A stretch of DNA of 64,000 nucleotides from Sporolactobacillus sp. THM7-4 (GCF_004153165.1 NZ_SEMD01000004.1:124001-188000), one strand, 5' to 3'; shown: positions 54,285-62,241, numbered from the stretch's first letter. A program made the numbers and translations. Notes: generated from the letters alone by a model not told the origin.

Positions 54285-55580
54285 ATGGTTAAACATTCGA
54301 TTTCACCGCCCGATTCAGCGAAAAGAACCCGCGTGAGGTGGAAAATTGCCTTATTGATGTGGCTGGCTGTGATTATCAGTTACCTGGACCGAGCTAATTT
54401 ATCGGCAGCCGCTCCTTCAATCATGAAGGAGTTGCATATCAGTTCTGCAGAAATGGGGATCATTCTGTCTGCCTTTTTCTGGTCCTATGTTGTCTTCCAG
54501 ATTCCATCGGGATGGTTTGCGGATAAAGTGGGTCAGAGAGCAAGTCTTGCTTTTGCGGTCGGATGGTGGTCGATCGCCACGGCCCTGACCGCAGCCGCAA
54601 GAGGATTCGGATCGCTAATCGGTTTGCGGGTCCTTCTCGGTATTGGTGAAGCCGGGGCCTATCCAAGTAACAGTGGGGTTACTTCCAAATGGTTTCCGGA
54701 TAAAGAACGAGGAAAAGTCTCAGCTCTTTACGACAGCGGTGCGCGAGTCGGGTCGGCGCTTGCCATGCCGCTTATCGTTCTCATTATGGCTCAGTTTGGC
54801 TGGCGTGCTTCTTTTATTGCATCGGGGGTTCTGGGGCTGATCTGGGTAGCCATTTGGATCTGGTATTATCGGGATCCAGAGAAACATCGCTATGTTAATC
54901 AGGCTGAGCTGTGTTACATCCGTGACGGACAAATCAAGAAGGACGGCGCGGATGACGTTCAGCCAATGAAATGGTATCAGCTTTTACGCTACCGCAATAT
55001 CTGGGCAATGTGTTTTGGTTTTTTCACACTGAATTACTCTGTTTATTTCTTTATCACCTGGTTTCCTACCTATCTCGTGGAAGATCGGGGGATGAACATC
55101 ATGAGTATGGGATTTGTGGCAATGATTCCTCCACTCGTCGGCATGGTCAGTGAATGGTTCGGCGGCTGGCTGACGGATTATCTGTACCACCATCACAAGT
55201 TTTCACTGACCTTTTCACGAAAAATTAATCTGGTCGGTGGCATGATTCTTGGTACTTTTATTGCTTTCGCCAGTCTTGTTGATTCCGTTCCCCTGGCGAT
55301 CCTTCTCTTAGCGGTGTCTTACGGAGGAATCTCGATTGCTGCTTCTGCGGTCTGGTCATTACCGGGTGATGTAGCTCCCATAAATATGACCTCGACCGTT
55401 GGTGGCATACAGAACTGTGCATCAAACATCGGCGGGATACTGGGTCCGATTGTCACCGGAATCATTATTGAGTTTTCGGGATCTTTTATTTTAGCCCTGC
55501 TAATCTCCGGATTTATCACTCTGCTTGGTGCACTGACCTATCTTTTCTGGCTTGGACAGGTAAAACCGATTACCAGGTAG
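54285..55580 (+). CDS. MFS transporter of the anion:cation symporter family (sugar acid importer)
   Basis: 431 residues, twelve membrane segments. S-Y-L-D-R-A-N-L-S-A-A-A-P near residue 32 and Q-I-P-S-G-W-F-A-D-K-V-G-Q-R are hallmarks of the ACS family (hexuronate, glucarate, galactarate and tartrate importers). AAGGAGAG precedes the ATG at 54285; the frame is open upstream through iclR but without a ribosome site. The context of an IclR regulator, UxaA-type dehydratase and DapA-type aldolase supports an acid sugar as substrate. Confidence 0.9.
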   Translation: MVKHSISPPDSAKRTRVRWKIALLMWLAVIISYLDRANLSAAAPSIMKELHISSAEMGIILSAFFWSYVVFQIPSGWFADKVGQRASLAFAVGWWSIATALTAAARGFGSLIGLRVLLGIGEAGAYPSNSGVTSKWFPDKERGKVSALYDSGARVGSALAMPLIVLIMAQFGWRASFIASGVLGLIWVAIWIWYYRDPEKHRYVNQAELCYIRDGQIKKDGADDVQPMKWYQLLRYRNIWAMCFGFFTLNYSVYFFITWFPTYLVEDRGMNIMSMGFVAMIPPLVGMVSEWFGGWLTDYLYHHHKFSLTFSRKINLVGGMILGTFIAFASLVDSVPLAILLLAVSYGGISIAASAVWSLPGDVAPINMTSTVGGIQNCASNIGGILGPIVTGIIIEFSGSFILALLISGFITLLGALTYLFWLGQVKPITR

Positions 55581-55637
55581 ATTCAAAAGGTTAATGTATG
55601 AATCAGAATGAGATTCATTTTAAGGAGGCGCCGCTCA

Positions 55638-55943
55638 ATGAAATCAAACAAGAAAGCGTTAATGCTGAATAGGAAAGATGATATCGCTGTGGCACTTTCC
55701 CCGCTTTTTCCCGGTGACCAGGTAACTGTAAAAAATGATACTTTCTGCAAACAAATTGATATTAAAGAAGCCATCTCTTTCGGTCATAAGTTTGCTGTTC
55801 GACCCATCAGTAAAGGAGAGGATATTTTAAAATACGGAGAAGTGATTGGCATGGCGAACAGCGACATCGGAGAGGGGTGCCATGTGCATGTTCATAATTT
55901 AGAAGGTAAGAGAGGGAGAGGGGATAAGATTGACAAGAATTGA
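55638..55943 (+). CDS. UxaA-type dehydratase small subunit (SAF domain)
   Basis: 101 residues, a single SAF domain. It contains D-D-I-A-V-A-L, H-K-F-A-V-R-P-I, Y-G-E-V-I-G and ends near H-V-H-V-H-N. In altronate and galactarate dehydratases this domain is the N-terminal or small subunit that binds the catalytic metal. The C-terminal half is encoded by the next gene with 14 bp overlap. TAAGGAGGCG precedes the ATG at 55638. As a separate protein it resembles two-subunit enzymes such as sulfolactate sulfo-lyase SuyAB and split UxaA proteins. Confidence 0.85.
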   Translation: MKSNKKALMLNRKDDIAVALSPLFPGDQVTVKNDTFCKQIDIKEAISFGHKFAVRPISKGEDILKYGEVIGMANSDIGEGCHVHVHNLEGKRGRGDKIDKN

Positions 55944-57105
55944 TGAGTTCGAACTTCTCGGTTACCGCCGGCCGGATGGTCAGGTGGGGATTCGCAATCA
56001 CGTTTTGATTTTGCCGACCATTACATGTGCGGCACAGACCGCGAAACGGATTTCCGAACTTGTGGATGGAACAACGACTTTTATCCATCAGCATGGCTGT
56101 GCACAGGTGGGTACGGATTATGAGCAGACCTTTCGCACTTATGTGGGTATGGGTACGAACCCGAATGTGTATGGGGTGATCGTACTTGGCCTCGGATGCG
56201 AGACGCTCCAGGCTCTTAAAATTGCCGATGCGATTGAGAAAACAGGAAAACCCGTCGAGATGATCTCGATTCAGCAGTTTGGGAGCACACTTGACGCGAT
56301 TGCTCAAGGAGCAAAAAAAGCAGCTCAGATGGTACAGGAAGCTTCTCTGGAAAAACGGACTCCATTTTCATTCAACGAATTGATCGTGGGAACAGAATGC
56401 GGCGGATCGGATGCGTGTTCGGGTCTCTCGGCTAACCCGGCTGTCGGTGAAGTAAGCGATATGATTGTCGATAGAGGCGGAACATCAATTCTTGCTGAAA
56501 CAACAGAACTGATTGGTGCCGAACATTTGCTGGCCAACCGGGCGGCCGACGATCATGTGGCAAAGAGAGTATATGAAGTCATTCATGCAATGGAGCAGCG
56601 ATCCATTAAGATGGGTGTCGACATTCGTACCGGCAATCCGAGCCCGGGAAATATTGAGGGCGGTTTAAGCTCTCTCGAAGAAAAGTCGCTCGGTGCCGCG
56701 AAAAAAGCAGGAAGCCGCCCGCTTATGGAACTAATTGATTATGCGGAAAGACCGAGCAAAAAAGGACTCGTCTGGATGGATACACCAGGTCATGACATCG
56801 AACAGCTGACCGGGATGACAGCGGGAGGAGCCCAGATTGTCCTCTTTACAAGTGGAAGAGGGACACCGACCGGGTCGCCGATTGTACCGACGATTAAAAT
56901 TGCGACCAACACGGCAATGTTTGAACGTATGAACGACAATATGGACATAAATGCCGGGACAATCATTGATGGAGATGAAACACCTAAGGATGTTGGCATA
57001 CGAATACTAAAAGAGATTGCCCTGGTATGCTCCGGTAAAAAGACAAAAGCCGAGATTCTAAAACAGCACGACTTCGGAATCTGGCGGATTGGCCCAACCT
57101 TTTAA
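55930..57105 (+). CDS. UxaA-type dehydratase large subunit
   Basis: 391 residues, the C-terminal domain of the altronate/galactarate dehydratase family. Visible are Y-R-R-P-D-G-Q-V-G-I-R-N-H-V, H-Q-H-G-C-A-Q, GTECGGSDACSGLSANPAVG and TSGRGTPTGSPIVPTIKIAT, the conserved GxPxG-type and metal-binding stretches. It dehydrates a sugar acid to a 2-keto-3-deoxy acid. The start is TTG at 55930 behind GGGGA, overlapping the small subunit. The exact sugar acid is not determined. Repeat array A2 follows within 16 bp of its stop. Confidence 0.88.
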   Translation: MTRIDEFELLGYRRPDGQVGIRNHVLILPTITCAAQTAKRISELVDGTTTFIHQHGCAQVGTDYEQTFRTYVGMGTNPNVYGVIVLGLGCETLQALKIADAIEKTGKPVEMISIQQFGSTLDAIAQGAKKAAQMVQEASLEKRTPFSFNELIVGTECGGSDACSGLSANPAVGEVSDMIVDRGGTSILAETTELIGAEHLLANRAADDHVAKRVYEVIHAMEQRSIKMGVDIRTGNPSPGNIEGGLSSLEEKSLGAAKKAGSRPLMELIDYAERPSKKGLVWMDTPGHDIEQLTGMTAGGAQIVLFTSGRGTPTGSPIVPTIKIATNTAMFERMNDNMDINAGTIIDGDETPKDVGIRILKEIALVCSGKKTKAEILKQHDFGIWRIGPTF

Positions 57106-57120
57106 AAACGGCGGTCGTCC

Positions 57121-57240
57121 GAAAATATCGGCGATCGCGCGAGAATATCAGCGGTCTTGCGAAAATATCGGCGATACCCGGAAAATATCAGTGGTCATCC
57201 GAAAATATCGGCTATACCTGGAATATATCAGGATGGACGC
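57121..57240. repeat. Tandem repeat array A2 (20 bp x 6)
   Basis: Six units of exactly 20 bp begin at 57121, 57141, 57161, 57181, 57201 and 57221, with partial units at both ends (57105-57120 and 57241-57250). Odd units read GAAAATATCGGCGAT or similar, even units GAAAATATCAGYGGT. The array fills the gap between the dehydratase and the aldolase of one operon. Family A is shared with 47311-47390. Confidence 0.9.
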
Positions 57241-57305
57241 TCAAATATAACGCATTCTGGCAGAGCCGTTAAGCTTATCATCTGAATAATAGTGGAGGGA
57301 TATCA

Positions 57306-58214
57306 ATGGTTTCAGTTTTTCATGGGATTATACCGCCGGTTGTCACTCTATTCGATAAACACGGTCATTTTGACCCTGTCAGTATGGGAAAACTGATTGA
57401 TTACTTAATTGAAGGCGGAGTACACGGTCTGCTTTTTCTTGGGAGCTCAGGCGAATTCAGCCAGATGACGCCGGATGATCGGAAAAGGGTCGCCGAGTTT
57501 GCCGTTCATCATGTTGCGCATCGCGTTCCTGTTCTCATTGGTACTGGATCACCAGGGACAGACACTAGTGTTTTATTGAGCAGGCATGCCGAAGCGATCG
57601 GAGCGGACGGGGTGCTTGTCGTTAACCCTTTTTATTGGCAGCTGAGCGAAGAAAACCTTTTCAGACACTATCAGCAAATTTCTCGGTCGGTCCGGATTCC
57701 CGTGCTGCTATACAATTTTCCTGATCTGACCGGTCAGGATTTGTCCCCGGATTTTGTTCTGAAGTGTGCCGACAATCTGGAAAACATTGCCGGAATCAAG
57801 GAAACGACTGATTTCGCGGGCCACATTCGCGAAATGATTCTTAAAGTTAAGGGAAAGCATCCTGATTTCACTGTGTTCTCAGGTTTTGACGACCATCTGT
57901 TCAATACCCTGGCACTGGGCGGGGACGGCGGCATCCCGGCAACGGCTAATTTTGCACCCGAGATCGCTACAGGACTCTGTACGGCTTTTTGGAAAAAAGA
58001 TTATAGCGAAGCGATTCGGCTGCATCAGAAGATCAGCCATTTGATGGACATCTATCAGCTTGATTCGCCATTTGTCAGCGCTGTGAAAGAAGCGGTGAAT
58101 TTAAGGGGACTGGACATCAGCACCGGTGTTCTTCCGCCGGCGAAAACGCTCAGTGAAGACGGGAAAAAAGTGTTGACGGAACTTCTTTTACGCGAAGGAT
58201 TGCTCGACCGGTAG
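57306..58214 (+). CDS. DapA-family class I aldolase/dehydratase
   Basis: 302 residues, TIM barrel. The G-S-S-G-E-F motif near residue 44 binds the carboxylate, Tyr in V-L-L-Y-N-F-P-D and the Schiff-base lysine in IAGIKETTDF (about 165) are present. Such enzymes cleave 2-keto-3-deoxy acids to pyruvate and an aldehyde, or dehydrate 5-keto-4-deoxyglucarate. Following the UxaA-type dehydratase, it would take the product of that enzyme. It is not the lysine-pathway DapA, given its location. GTGGAGGG precedes the ATG at 57306. The operon ends with a strong terminator. Confidence 0.88.
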   Translation: MVSVFHGIIPPVVTLFDKHGHFDPVSMGKLIDYLIEGGVHGLLFLGSSGEFSQMTPDDRKRVAEFAVHHVAHRVPVLIGTGSPGTDTSVLLSRHAEAIGADGVLVVNPFYWQLSEENLFRHYQQISRSVRIPVLLYNFPDLTGQDLSPDFVLKCADNLENIAGIKETTDFAGHIREMILKVKGKHPDFTVFSGFDDHLFNTLALGGDGGIPATANFAPEIATGLCTAFWKKDYSEAIRLHQKISHLMDIYQLDSPFVSAVKEAVNLRGLDISTGVLPPAKTLSEDGKKVLTELLLREGLLDR

Positions 58215-58301
58215 ATGCTTGCACAGTAACCGGGAATCCGGGTGATACTACGGATGAAGATCAACGATAGAATCAGGCTTCTTCAATGGTGATGGAATCA
58301 G

Positions 58302-58350
58302 AAATAGACTGTCTCATCGGCTTTTTCCCTTCGAGACAGTCTATTTTTTT
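58302..58350. terminator. Bidirectional terminator between the aldolase gene and gpmA
   Basis: AAATAGACTGTCTC (58302-58315) pairs perfectly with GAGACAGTCTATTT (58333-58346), with T on the right and A-rich sequence on the left. Confidence 0.88.
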
Positions 58351-58382
58351 CATTGAATGCACATCAGATTTGTTAAAATTTC

Positions 58383-59087
58383 CTATCTTTCCATCTCCTG
58401 CGCGTCCGGTTCTTCTTTTGAGAGGATATTCAGTTGGCGGTCGAATTCATATATGATGGGGCTGCCAGTCGGAATGTCCACATGGACAATTTCTTCATCT
58501 GAAATATTTTCCAGATATTTGATCAGTGCGCGCAATGTGTTTCGGTGCGAAACGAGTAAAACGTTTTCCCCGGCTATCAGATGAGGCGCGATCCGGTCCG
58601 TCCAGTAGGGAAGTACACGGTCCAGGGTGGTCTTCAGGCTTTCTCCTCCAGGCAGAAGACGCGGGTCGACATCCCGATAACGCCGGTCATGGACGGGGTG
58701 GCGCGGATCACTGAAATCCAGCATCGGAGGGACGGCATCGTAGCTCCTGCGCCAGTGGTTAACCCGCTCTTTACCAAATTTTGTCGCTGTTTCTGCCTTA
58801 TTCAGCCTTTGGAGAGCGCCATAGCTGCGTTCGTTAAGACGCCAGCTTTTATCAACAGGGAGCCATTCCTGATTAATCTCGGCTAAAATGTATTGAAGCG
58901 ATTCAATGGCCCGGCACAGGACAGATGTATATGCGTGGTCGAAAACAATTTTCTGACATCTGATGGTCCTGCCGGCCATTTTTGCCTCGCGAACACCTTT
59001 TTCAGTCAATGCAACATCTTCCCAGCCTGAAAAGAGATTTTCTTTGTTATATTCGCTTTCACCATGCCTTACGATAACTAATTTCAT
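58383..59087 (-). CDS. gpmA: 2,3-bisphosphoglycerate-dependent phosphoglycerate mutase homologue
   Basis: 234 residues. The catalytic VRHGESEYNKENLFSGW is at about residues 5-21 (His phosphorylated in the reaction), L-N-E-R-x-Y-G-A-L-Q-x-L-N-K and the second His in L-V-S-H-R-N-T-L-R-A-L are kept. Compared with usual GpmA, three typical positions differ: N-E-R-H-Y-G is N-E-R-S-Y-G, L-Q-G-L-N-K is L-Q-R-L-N-K, and A-H-G-N-S is S-H-R-N-T. It may be a true mutase or a diverged phosphatase-like relative. Start 59087 fits GAGGGGA; the ATG at 59108 is less likely. Confidence 0.82.
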   Translation of the reverse strand: MKLVIVRHGESEYNKENLFSGWEDVALTEKGVREAKMAGRTIRCQKIVFDHAYTSVLCRAIESLQYILAEINQEWLPVDKSWRLNERSYGALQRLNKAETATKFGKERVNHWRRSYDAVPPMLDFSDPRHPVHDRRYRDVDPRLLPGGESLKTTLDRVLPYWTDRIAPHLIAGENVLLVSHRNTLRALIKYLENISDEEIVHVDIPTGSPIIYEFDRQLNILSKEEPDAQEMER

Positions 59088-59290
59088 TTCAAATCCCCTC
59101 ACATTCACAATCCGGTCATATTCAAGGACAGATCCCGTCCAGGAACATCAAGAAGAAATATTCTATTGCAGTCCAGTATACTTCATGGAAAATTATTTTC
59201 CAATGACAAAGATCAAACAGATCCTGAATTGATTCGGGCAAATGAATAATAGATACATAAAAATATTATCGTAAACAATAACGGACAAAT

Positions 59291-59787
59291 CGGCTCAACT
59301 GCCGATAGGACGAGCTCAACTGCCGATAGAAGGAGCTCAACTGCCGATAGGAGCAGCTCAACTGCCGATAGGAGCAGCTCAACTGCCGATAGAAGGAGCT
59401 CAACTGCCGATAGAAGCGGTTAAACTGCCGATAGAAGGAGCTCAACTGCCGATAGAAGGAGCTCAACTGCCGATAGGAGCAGCTCAACTGCCGATAGGAC
59501 GAGCTCAACTGCCGATAGGACGAGCTCAACTGCCGATAGGACGAGCTCAACTGCCGATAGAAGCGGTTAAACTGCCGATAGGACGAGCTCAACTGCCGAT
59601 AGAAGGAGCTCAACTGCCGATAGGAGCAGCTCAACTGCCGATAGGAGCAGCTCAACTGCCGATAGAAGGAGCTCAACTGCCGATAGGAGCAGCTCAACTG
59701 CCGATAGGAGGAACTCAACTGCCGATAGAAGCAGCTCAACTGCCGATAGAAGCGGTTAAACTGCCGATAGGACGAGCTCAACTGCCG
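59291..59787. repeat. Tandem repeat array C (21 bp x 24)
   Basis: Twenty-four units begin every 21 bp from 59291 to 59774 without any insertion or deletion; the last is cut after 14 bp. The fixed core is AACTGCCGATAG, and the junction varies among a few forms (GGAC or GAAG or GGAG, then GAGCTC, CAGCTC or CGGTTA). CGGTTA units are numbers 7, 14 and 23. Units 2-5 and 15-18 are identical as a block of 84 bp. The array lies between gpmA and alaR, both transcribed away from it. Confidence 0.95.
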
Positions 59788-59956
59788 GACCATCAATTTC
59801 AATTTATTTCACGTTTTTATAAAAAGAAAAACATGATTCTGAATAATACCTCATTAAGACTAATTTGACCATCAGCGTTTTTTTCCAACCGACGAAGTAA
59901 TATAATTAAATTGACTCTTTAGTGAGTGGATACGCGAATACGAGAGGAGTTAGCTG

Positions 59957-60457
59957 ATGAAACTGACGGAGACAGAGATTGAAATCGCCGAAATTCTGGA
60001 AAAAAATGCGCGTTTATCAAATGCAGATATCGCGAAAATGACGAATCTGAGTATTGATGAAACGAATAAAATCATTAAAAAACTCGAAGAACAGAAAGTA
60101 CTGGTCCGTTACGTCTCGCTTGTCGACTGGACGAAAGTCGATGGCCATCAAGGTGTTACGGCAATGATTGACGTTAAGGTGACTCCGAAACGGGATGTCG
60201 GCTTCAATGATGTTGCGGAAAGAATTTACCGGTATAAGGAAGTCAAATCGGTTTATTTAATGTCCGGTACGTACGATCTTTCCGTCGTAGTCGAAGGAAA
60301 GACGGTCAATGAAGTCGCGCATTTTGTATCTCAGAAACTGTCTACGATTGATTCGGTCATTTCAACGACAACCCATTTTGTCCTGAAAAAATATAAGCAT
60401 GACGGCACCATTTATGATGAAGATGATCATGACAAACGAATTGTGGTGTCACCGTAA
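59957..60457 (+). CDS. alaR: Lrp/AsnC family regulator AlaR
   Basis: 166 residues. The N-terminal helix-turn-helix (about 5-50: A-R-L-S-N-A-D-I-A-K-M-T-N-L-S) is followed by the RAM ligand-binding domain with S-V-Y-L-M-S-G-T-Y-D-L. It overlaps the aminotransferase gene by one base (TAATG), the same arrangement as alaR-alaT (yugG-yugH) in Bacillus subtilis, where AlaR activates alaT. GAGAGGAG precedes the ATG at 59957. A TATAAT at 59901-59906 is a possible -10 box. Symbol is by synteny and family. Confidence 0.88.
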   Translation: MKLTETEIEIAEILEKNARLSNADIAKMTNLSIDETNKIIKKLEEQKVLVRYVSLVDWTKVDGHQGVTAMIDVKVTPKRDVGFNDVAERIYRYKEVKSVYLMSGTYDLSVVVEGKTVNEVAHFVSQKLSTIDSVISTTTHFVLKKYKHDGTIYDEDDHDKRIVVSP

Positions 60458-61623
60458 TGGATCTGAAAACCACATACCTCGCGAAGCATGTCAAAGAACT
60501 GAAACCGTCCGGGATTCGCAAATTTTTCGATGCGACGGCCGGAATGAAGGATGTTATTTCGCTTGGCGTCGGTGAACCTGACTTCGTCACACCGTGGCAT
60601 GTGAGAGAAGCCGCGATTTTATCACTGGAGGACGGCTATACTTCTTATACGGCGAATGCCGGCCTGCCTGAACTGCGCCGGGAAATCGCCGAATATATGC
60701 AGGACTATTTTTCTGTAAGCTACGATCCAAATCATGAGATTACAGTCACGGTCGGCGCGAGTGAAGCGATTGATATATCCCTCAGAGCGATCCTTGATCC
60801 GGGGGACGAGGTGATCGTCGTAGAACCGTGCTTTGTCTCTTATGCCCCGCTCGTTACACTGGCGGGCGGCGTTCCGGTTTGCGTGCAGGCTTTAAAGGAA
60901 AATCAGTTCAAAATCCTTCCCGCCCAGATTGAAGAAGCGATTACAGAGAGAACAAAAGCAATCATGATTTGCTCACCGAACAACCCGACAGGATCGATGC
61001 TCAATCAAGAAGAGATGGAAAGAATAGCAGATGTCATCATTAGTCACGATCTGCTTGTCCTGTCTGACGAAATCTATGCGGAGCTTGTCTATGACGGGAA
61101 CTATACCAGTTTCGCTGCTATCAGGGGGATGCGTGAACGGACGATTCTGGTCAGCGGCTTCTCCAAGAATCTGGCGATGACCGGATGGCGCCTTGGATAT
61201 GTCTGCACACCCGCGGAGATTACCGAAGGCCTGCTTAAGATTCATCAGTATGCCATTATGTCCGCCCCGACCATGGCGCAATATGCCGGTATCGAGGGTT
61301 TGAAAACCGGTAGAGAAGATATTGATGAAATGAGGAAAAGCTACCGCCAGCGCCGCAATTATATCGTGCAGTCTCTCAACGAAATCGGATTAAGCTGCCA
61401 CAAACCGGAAGGCGCGTTTTATACGTTTCCTTCCATTGAATCAACCGGACTCAATTCTGAGCAATTTGCGACCAGACTGCTGCACGCTGAAAAAGTCGTC
61501 GTTGTTCCGGGAAACGCGTTCGGCAAAAGCGGCGAGGGACACGTACGCTGTTCGTATGCCACATCGATGGAGCAGCTTCAGGAAGCAATGAAACGTATCC
61601 GGCGATTTGTCGAAACTCTATAA
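60457..61623 (+). CDS. alaT: Alanine transaminase AlaT (class I/II aminotransferase)
   Basis: 388 residues, PLP fold type I. S-L-G-V-G-E-P-D-F-V-T-P near residue 35, Y-T-A-N-A-G-L-P-E-L-R, C-S-P-N-N-P-T-G-S, and the PLP lysine in SGFSKNLAMTGWRLGY (about 236) are intact. It would transfer the amino group between alanine and 2-oxoglutarate. Start and alaR stop share a base, so translation is coupled. A terminator and array B2 follow. Related aminotransferases act on aromatic or other amino acids; the alaR link supports alanine. Confidence 0.9.
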   Translation: MDLKTTYLAKHVKELKPSGIRKFFDATAGMKDVISLGVGEPDFVTPWHVREAAILSLEDGYTSYTANAGLPELRREIAEYMQDYFSVSYDPNHEITVTVGASEAIDISLRAILDPGDEVIVVEPCFVSYAPLVTLAGGVPVCVQALKENQFKILPAQIEEAITERTKAIMICSPNNPTGSMLNQEEMERIADVIISHDLLVLSDEIYAELVYDGNYTSFAAIRGMRERTILVSGFSKNLAMTGWRLGYVCTPAEITEGLLKIHQYAIMSAPTMAQYAGIEGLKTGREDIDEMRKSYRQRRNYIVQSLNEIGLSCHKPEGAFYTFPSIESTGLNSEQFATRLLHAEKVVVVPGNAFGKSGEGHVRCSYATSMEQLQEAMKRIRRFVETL

Positions 61624-61635
61624 AATTATAATATG

Positions 61636-61674
61636 AAAGAGCTGATCACTTTTGTGACAGGCTCTTTTTTTTTT
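61636..61674 (+). terminator. Terminator of the alaRT operon
   Basis: AAAGAGC (61636-61642) pairs with GCTCTTT (61661-61667), with TCAC/GTGA inside, followed by a long T-run. Confidence 0.85.
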
Positions 61675-61682
61675 ACTTTTCT

Positions 61683-61716
61683 TAAAAAGTTTCAGCTCAC
61701 GATCGGGCCTGCACTC
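61683..61716. repeat. 34-bp direct repeat, left copy
   Basis: Identical over 34 bp to 62051-62084. It begins TAAAAAGTTTCAGCTCACG and ends GGGCCTGCACTC. It borders array B2 on the left. Confidence 0.9.
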
Positions 61717-61717
61717 C

Positions 61718-62043
61718 GAATTTGGGAAGAGTTGCTCCGAATCCAGGAAGTTGCTCCGAATCTCAGAAAAGTTGTTCCGAATCCGGGAAGTTGCTCCGAA
61801 TCTCAGAAAAGTTGCTCCGAATCCAGGAAAAGTTGCTCCGAATTTGGGAAGAGTTGCTCCGAATCCAGGAAGTTGCTCCGAATCTCAGAAAAGTTGTTCC
61901 GAATCCAGGAAAAGTTGCTCCGAATTTGGGAAGAGTTGCTCCGAATCCAGAAAGTTGCTCCGAATCTCAGAAAAGTTGTTCCGAATCCAGGAAGTTGCTC
62001 CGAATTTCAGAAAAGTTGCTTCGAATCCGGGAAAAGTTGCTCC
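61718..62043. repeat. Tandem repeat array B2 (19/21 bp x 16)
   Basis: Sixteen units, each beginning GAAT and ending GTTGCTCC or GTTGTTCC; eleven are 21 bp and five 19 bp (two A missing). Units 1-3, 7-9 and 11-13 repeat the same three-unit pattern (GAATTTGGG, GAATCCAG, GAATCTCAG types), so blocks of units have been copied. Family B is shared with 49921-50026. Between alaT and lytS, downstream of the alaT terminator. Confidence 0.93.
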
Positions 62044-62050
62044 AAATTCG

Positions 62051-62084
62051 TAAAAAGTTTCAGCTCACGATCGGGCCTGCACTC
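62051..62084. repeat. 34-bp direct repeat, right copy
   Basis: Perfect copy of 61683-61716; the two copies start 368 bp apart and enclose array B2. CGAATTTGG (61717-61725) and CCAAATTCG (62042-62050) inside them form a 9-bp inverted repeat. Confidence 0.9.
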
Positions 62085-62241
62085 TGTGGTAATCTTCCAA
62101 TCTATTGCACTCATTTTCGACAATCATTACAATGAAATTGAATGAGTCTGGAAACGCTTTTTTTGATTGAGGTTTTTTCAATCCTGAACGATTTTGCCAT
62201 TCATTTCATGATAAATTTTGAACAGCAGGAGGTGATTGCTT

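Noticed and set aside
59266-59802. 178-residue open frame on the minus strand with a heptapeptide repeat (YRQLSSS and variants)
   Set aside because: It exists because a 21-bp period without stop codons stays open in frame. It has a TTG start with no ribosome site, and both flanking stretches are not protein-like. Treated as the repeat array, not a gene.
57121-62043. CRISPR arrays
   Set aside because: There are no unique spacers; whole units repeat every 19-21 bp and no cas genes are present.
61633-62145. Long plus-strand frames through array B2
   Set aside because: Several frames are open at once, none has a ribosome site, and their content only follows the DNA repeat.
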